A DNA stretch of 64,000 bases from Bradyrhizobium cenepequi (lineage in GTDB: Bacteria; Pseudomonadota; Alphaproteobacteria; Rhizobiales; Xanthobacteraceae): assembly GCF_020329485.1 (NCBI RefSeq), contig NZ_JAGKJI010000003.1, forward strand, positions 278,031-342,030, in the 5' to 3' direction. Shown piece after piece: positions 63,783-64,000 of this stretch. Position 1 is the first letter of the stretch. Each line of letters starts with the position of its first letter. Position numbers and translations under genes: made by a program. Under the pieces are notes generated by a model. It worked only from the letters and a program-made list of their open reading frames with translations. It had not been told where the DNA came from and ran no database searches.

Positions 63783-64000
63783 GTGACATATCGGCGGGTT
63801 GGACAACCGAGCTTCGCAGATGCGCTGGTATCGCGGCGGGGAAAAGGCAATCCAGCGTTGAAGCGGATCGGCGAGCTGGTCGATTGGGCGGCTGTGGAGC
63901 TTGTGCTGCGCGGCCTTCCGGAACCGGAGCGTGGCGCGCCGCCCTACCCGCGGCTGGTGATGTTCAAGGCGCTGCTGCTGCAGCAATGGTATGGACTGTC
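63783..64000 (+). CDS. IS5-family transposase, N-terminal part (cut by window end)
   Basis: Open from GTG 63783 to the window edge, 72 codons. SFADALVSRRGKGNPALKRI, DWAAVELVLRGLP, then YPRLVMFKALLLQQWYGL is the N-terminal DUF772 pattern of IS5/IS1031-type transposases. The catalytic DDE part lies outside. The left end of the element probably lies in 63700-63780, where GAGAGCTTTGCATAATGGGC could be part of the terminal repeat. Confidence 0.8.
   Translation, partial: MTYRRVGQPSFADALVSRRGKGNPALKRIGELVDWAAVELVLRGLPEPERGAPPYPRLVMFKALLLQQWYGL

Overview
The window is high-GC DNA of a Bradyrhizobium/Rhodopseudomonas-type alphaproteobacterium. I infer this from the codon usage, from two LIV-type ABC transporter operons, and from intergenic palindromic repeats of the kind common in that group; no rRNA or tRNA gene was seen to confirm it.

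Region 1 (about 0.6-20 kb, plus strand and mixed) is a surface-polysaccharide locus. It holds GDP-mannose dehydratase, a divergent dehydratase paralogue, a Wzm/Wzt ABC exporter, an FkbM-type methyltransferase, GDP-fucose synthase, several glycosyltransferases (one an 801-residue two-domain enzyme), bifunctional ManC, an O-antigen ligase/polymerase-like membrane protein, a hexapeptide acyltransferase and a HAD sugar-phosphate phosphatase. The locus is scarred: a 31-codon glycosyltransferase stub, a frameshifted glycosyltransferase, a decayed phosphatase copy and IS66 and IS5 remnants lie between intact genes.

Region 2 (about 20-30 kb) is an accessory island bracketed by two same-strand copies of the phosphatase gene. 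It carries two versions of a YqaJ nuclease plus ERF annealing-protein recombination module, one decayed and one intact in which ERF is fused to an HNH-like domain. It also has an XRE regulator, a DUF2130 coiled-coil/nuclease-like protein, an SGNH hydrolase, two unknown genes, an IS630 relic and several direct repeats.

Region 3 (about 30.4-41.2 kb) has a phenylacetate-CoA-ligase-like enzyme, an AGE-family sugar epimerase and a complete LIV-type ABC operon with a long-chain acyl-CoA ligase inside it, next to a divergent Crp/Fnr regulator. Together they suggest uptake and CoA activation of an organic acid. Region 4 (41.3-45.6 kb) has a second gmd-fcl pair, a HemD-like protein, PurU and a small lipoprotein.

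Region 5 (45.9-56.0 kb) has a second complete LIV operon followed by a MetE-like methyltransferase, a methyltransferase-fold protein, MetK and AhcY, i.e. a run of genes around the methionine/SAM/SAH cycle. Region 6 (56-64 kb) has a flavin monooxygenase, a small conserved protein, an LpxO-like hydroxylase, an alpha/beta hydrolase, an MHS-family transporter, an SPW-repeat membrane protein, an FAH-family hydrolase, and the start of an IS5-like transposase cut by the window edge.
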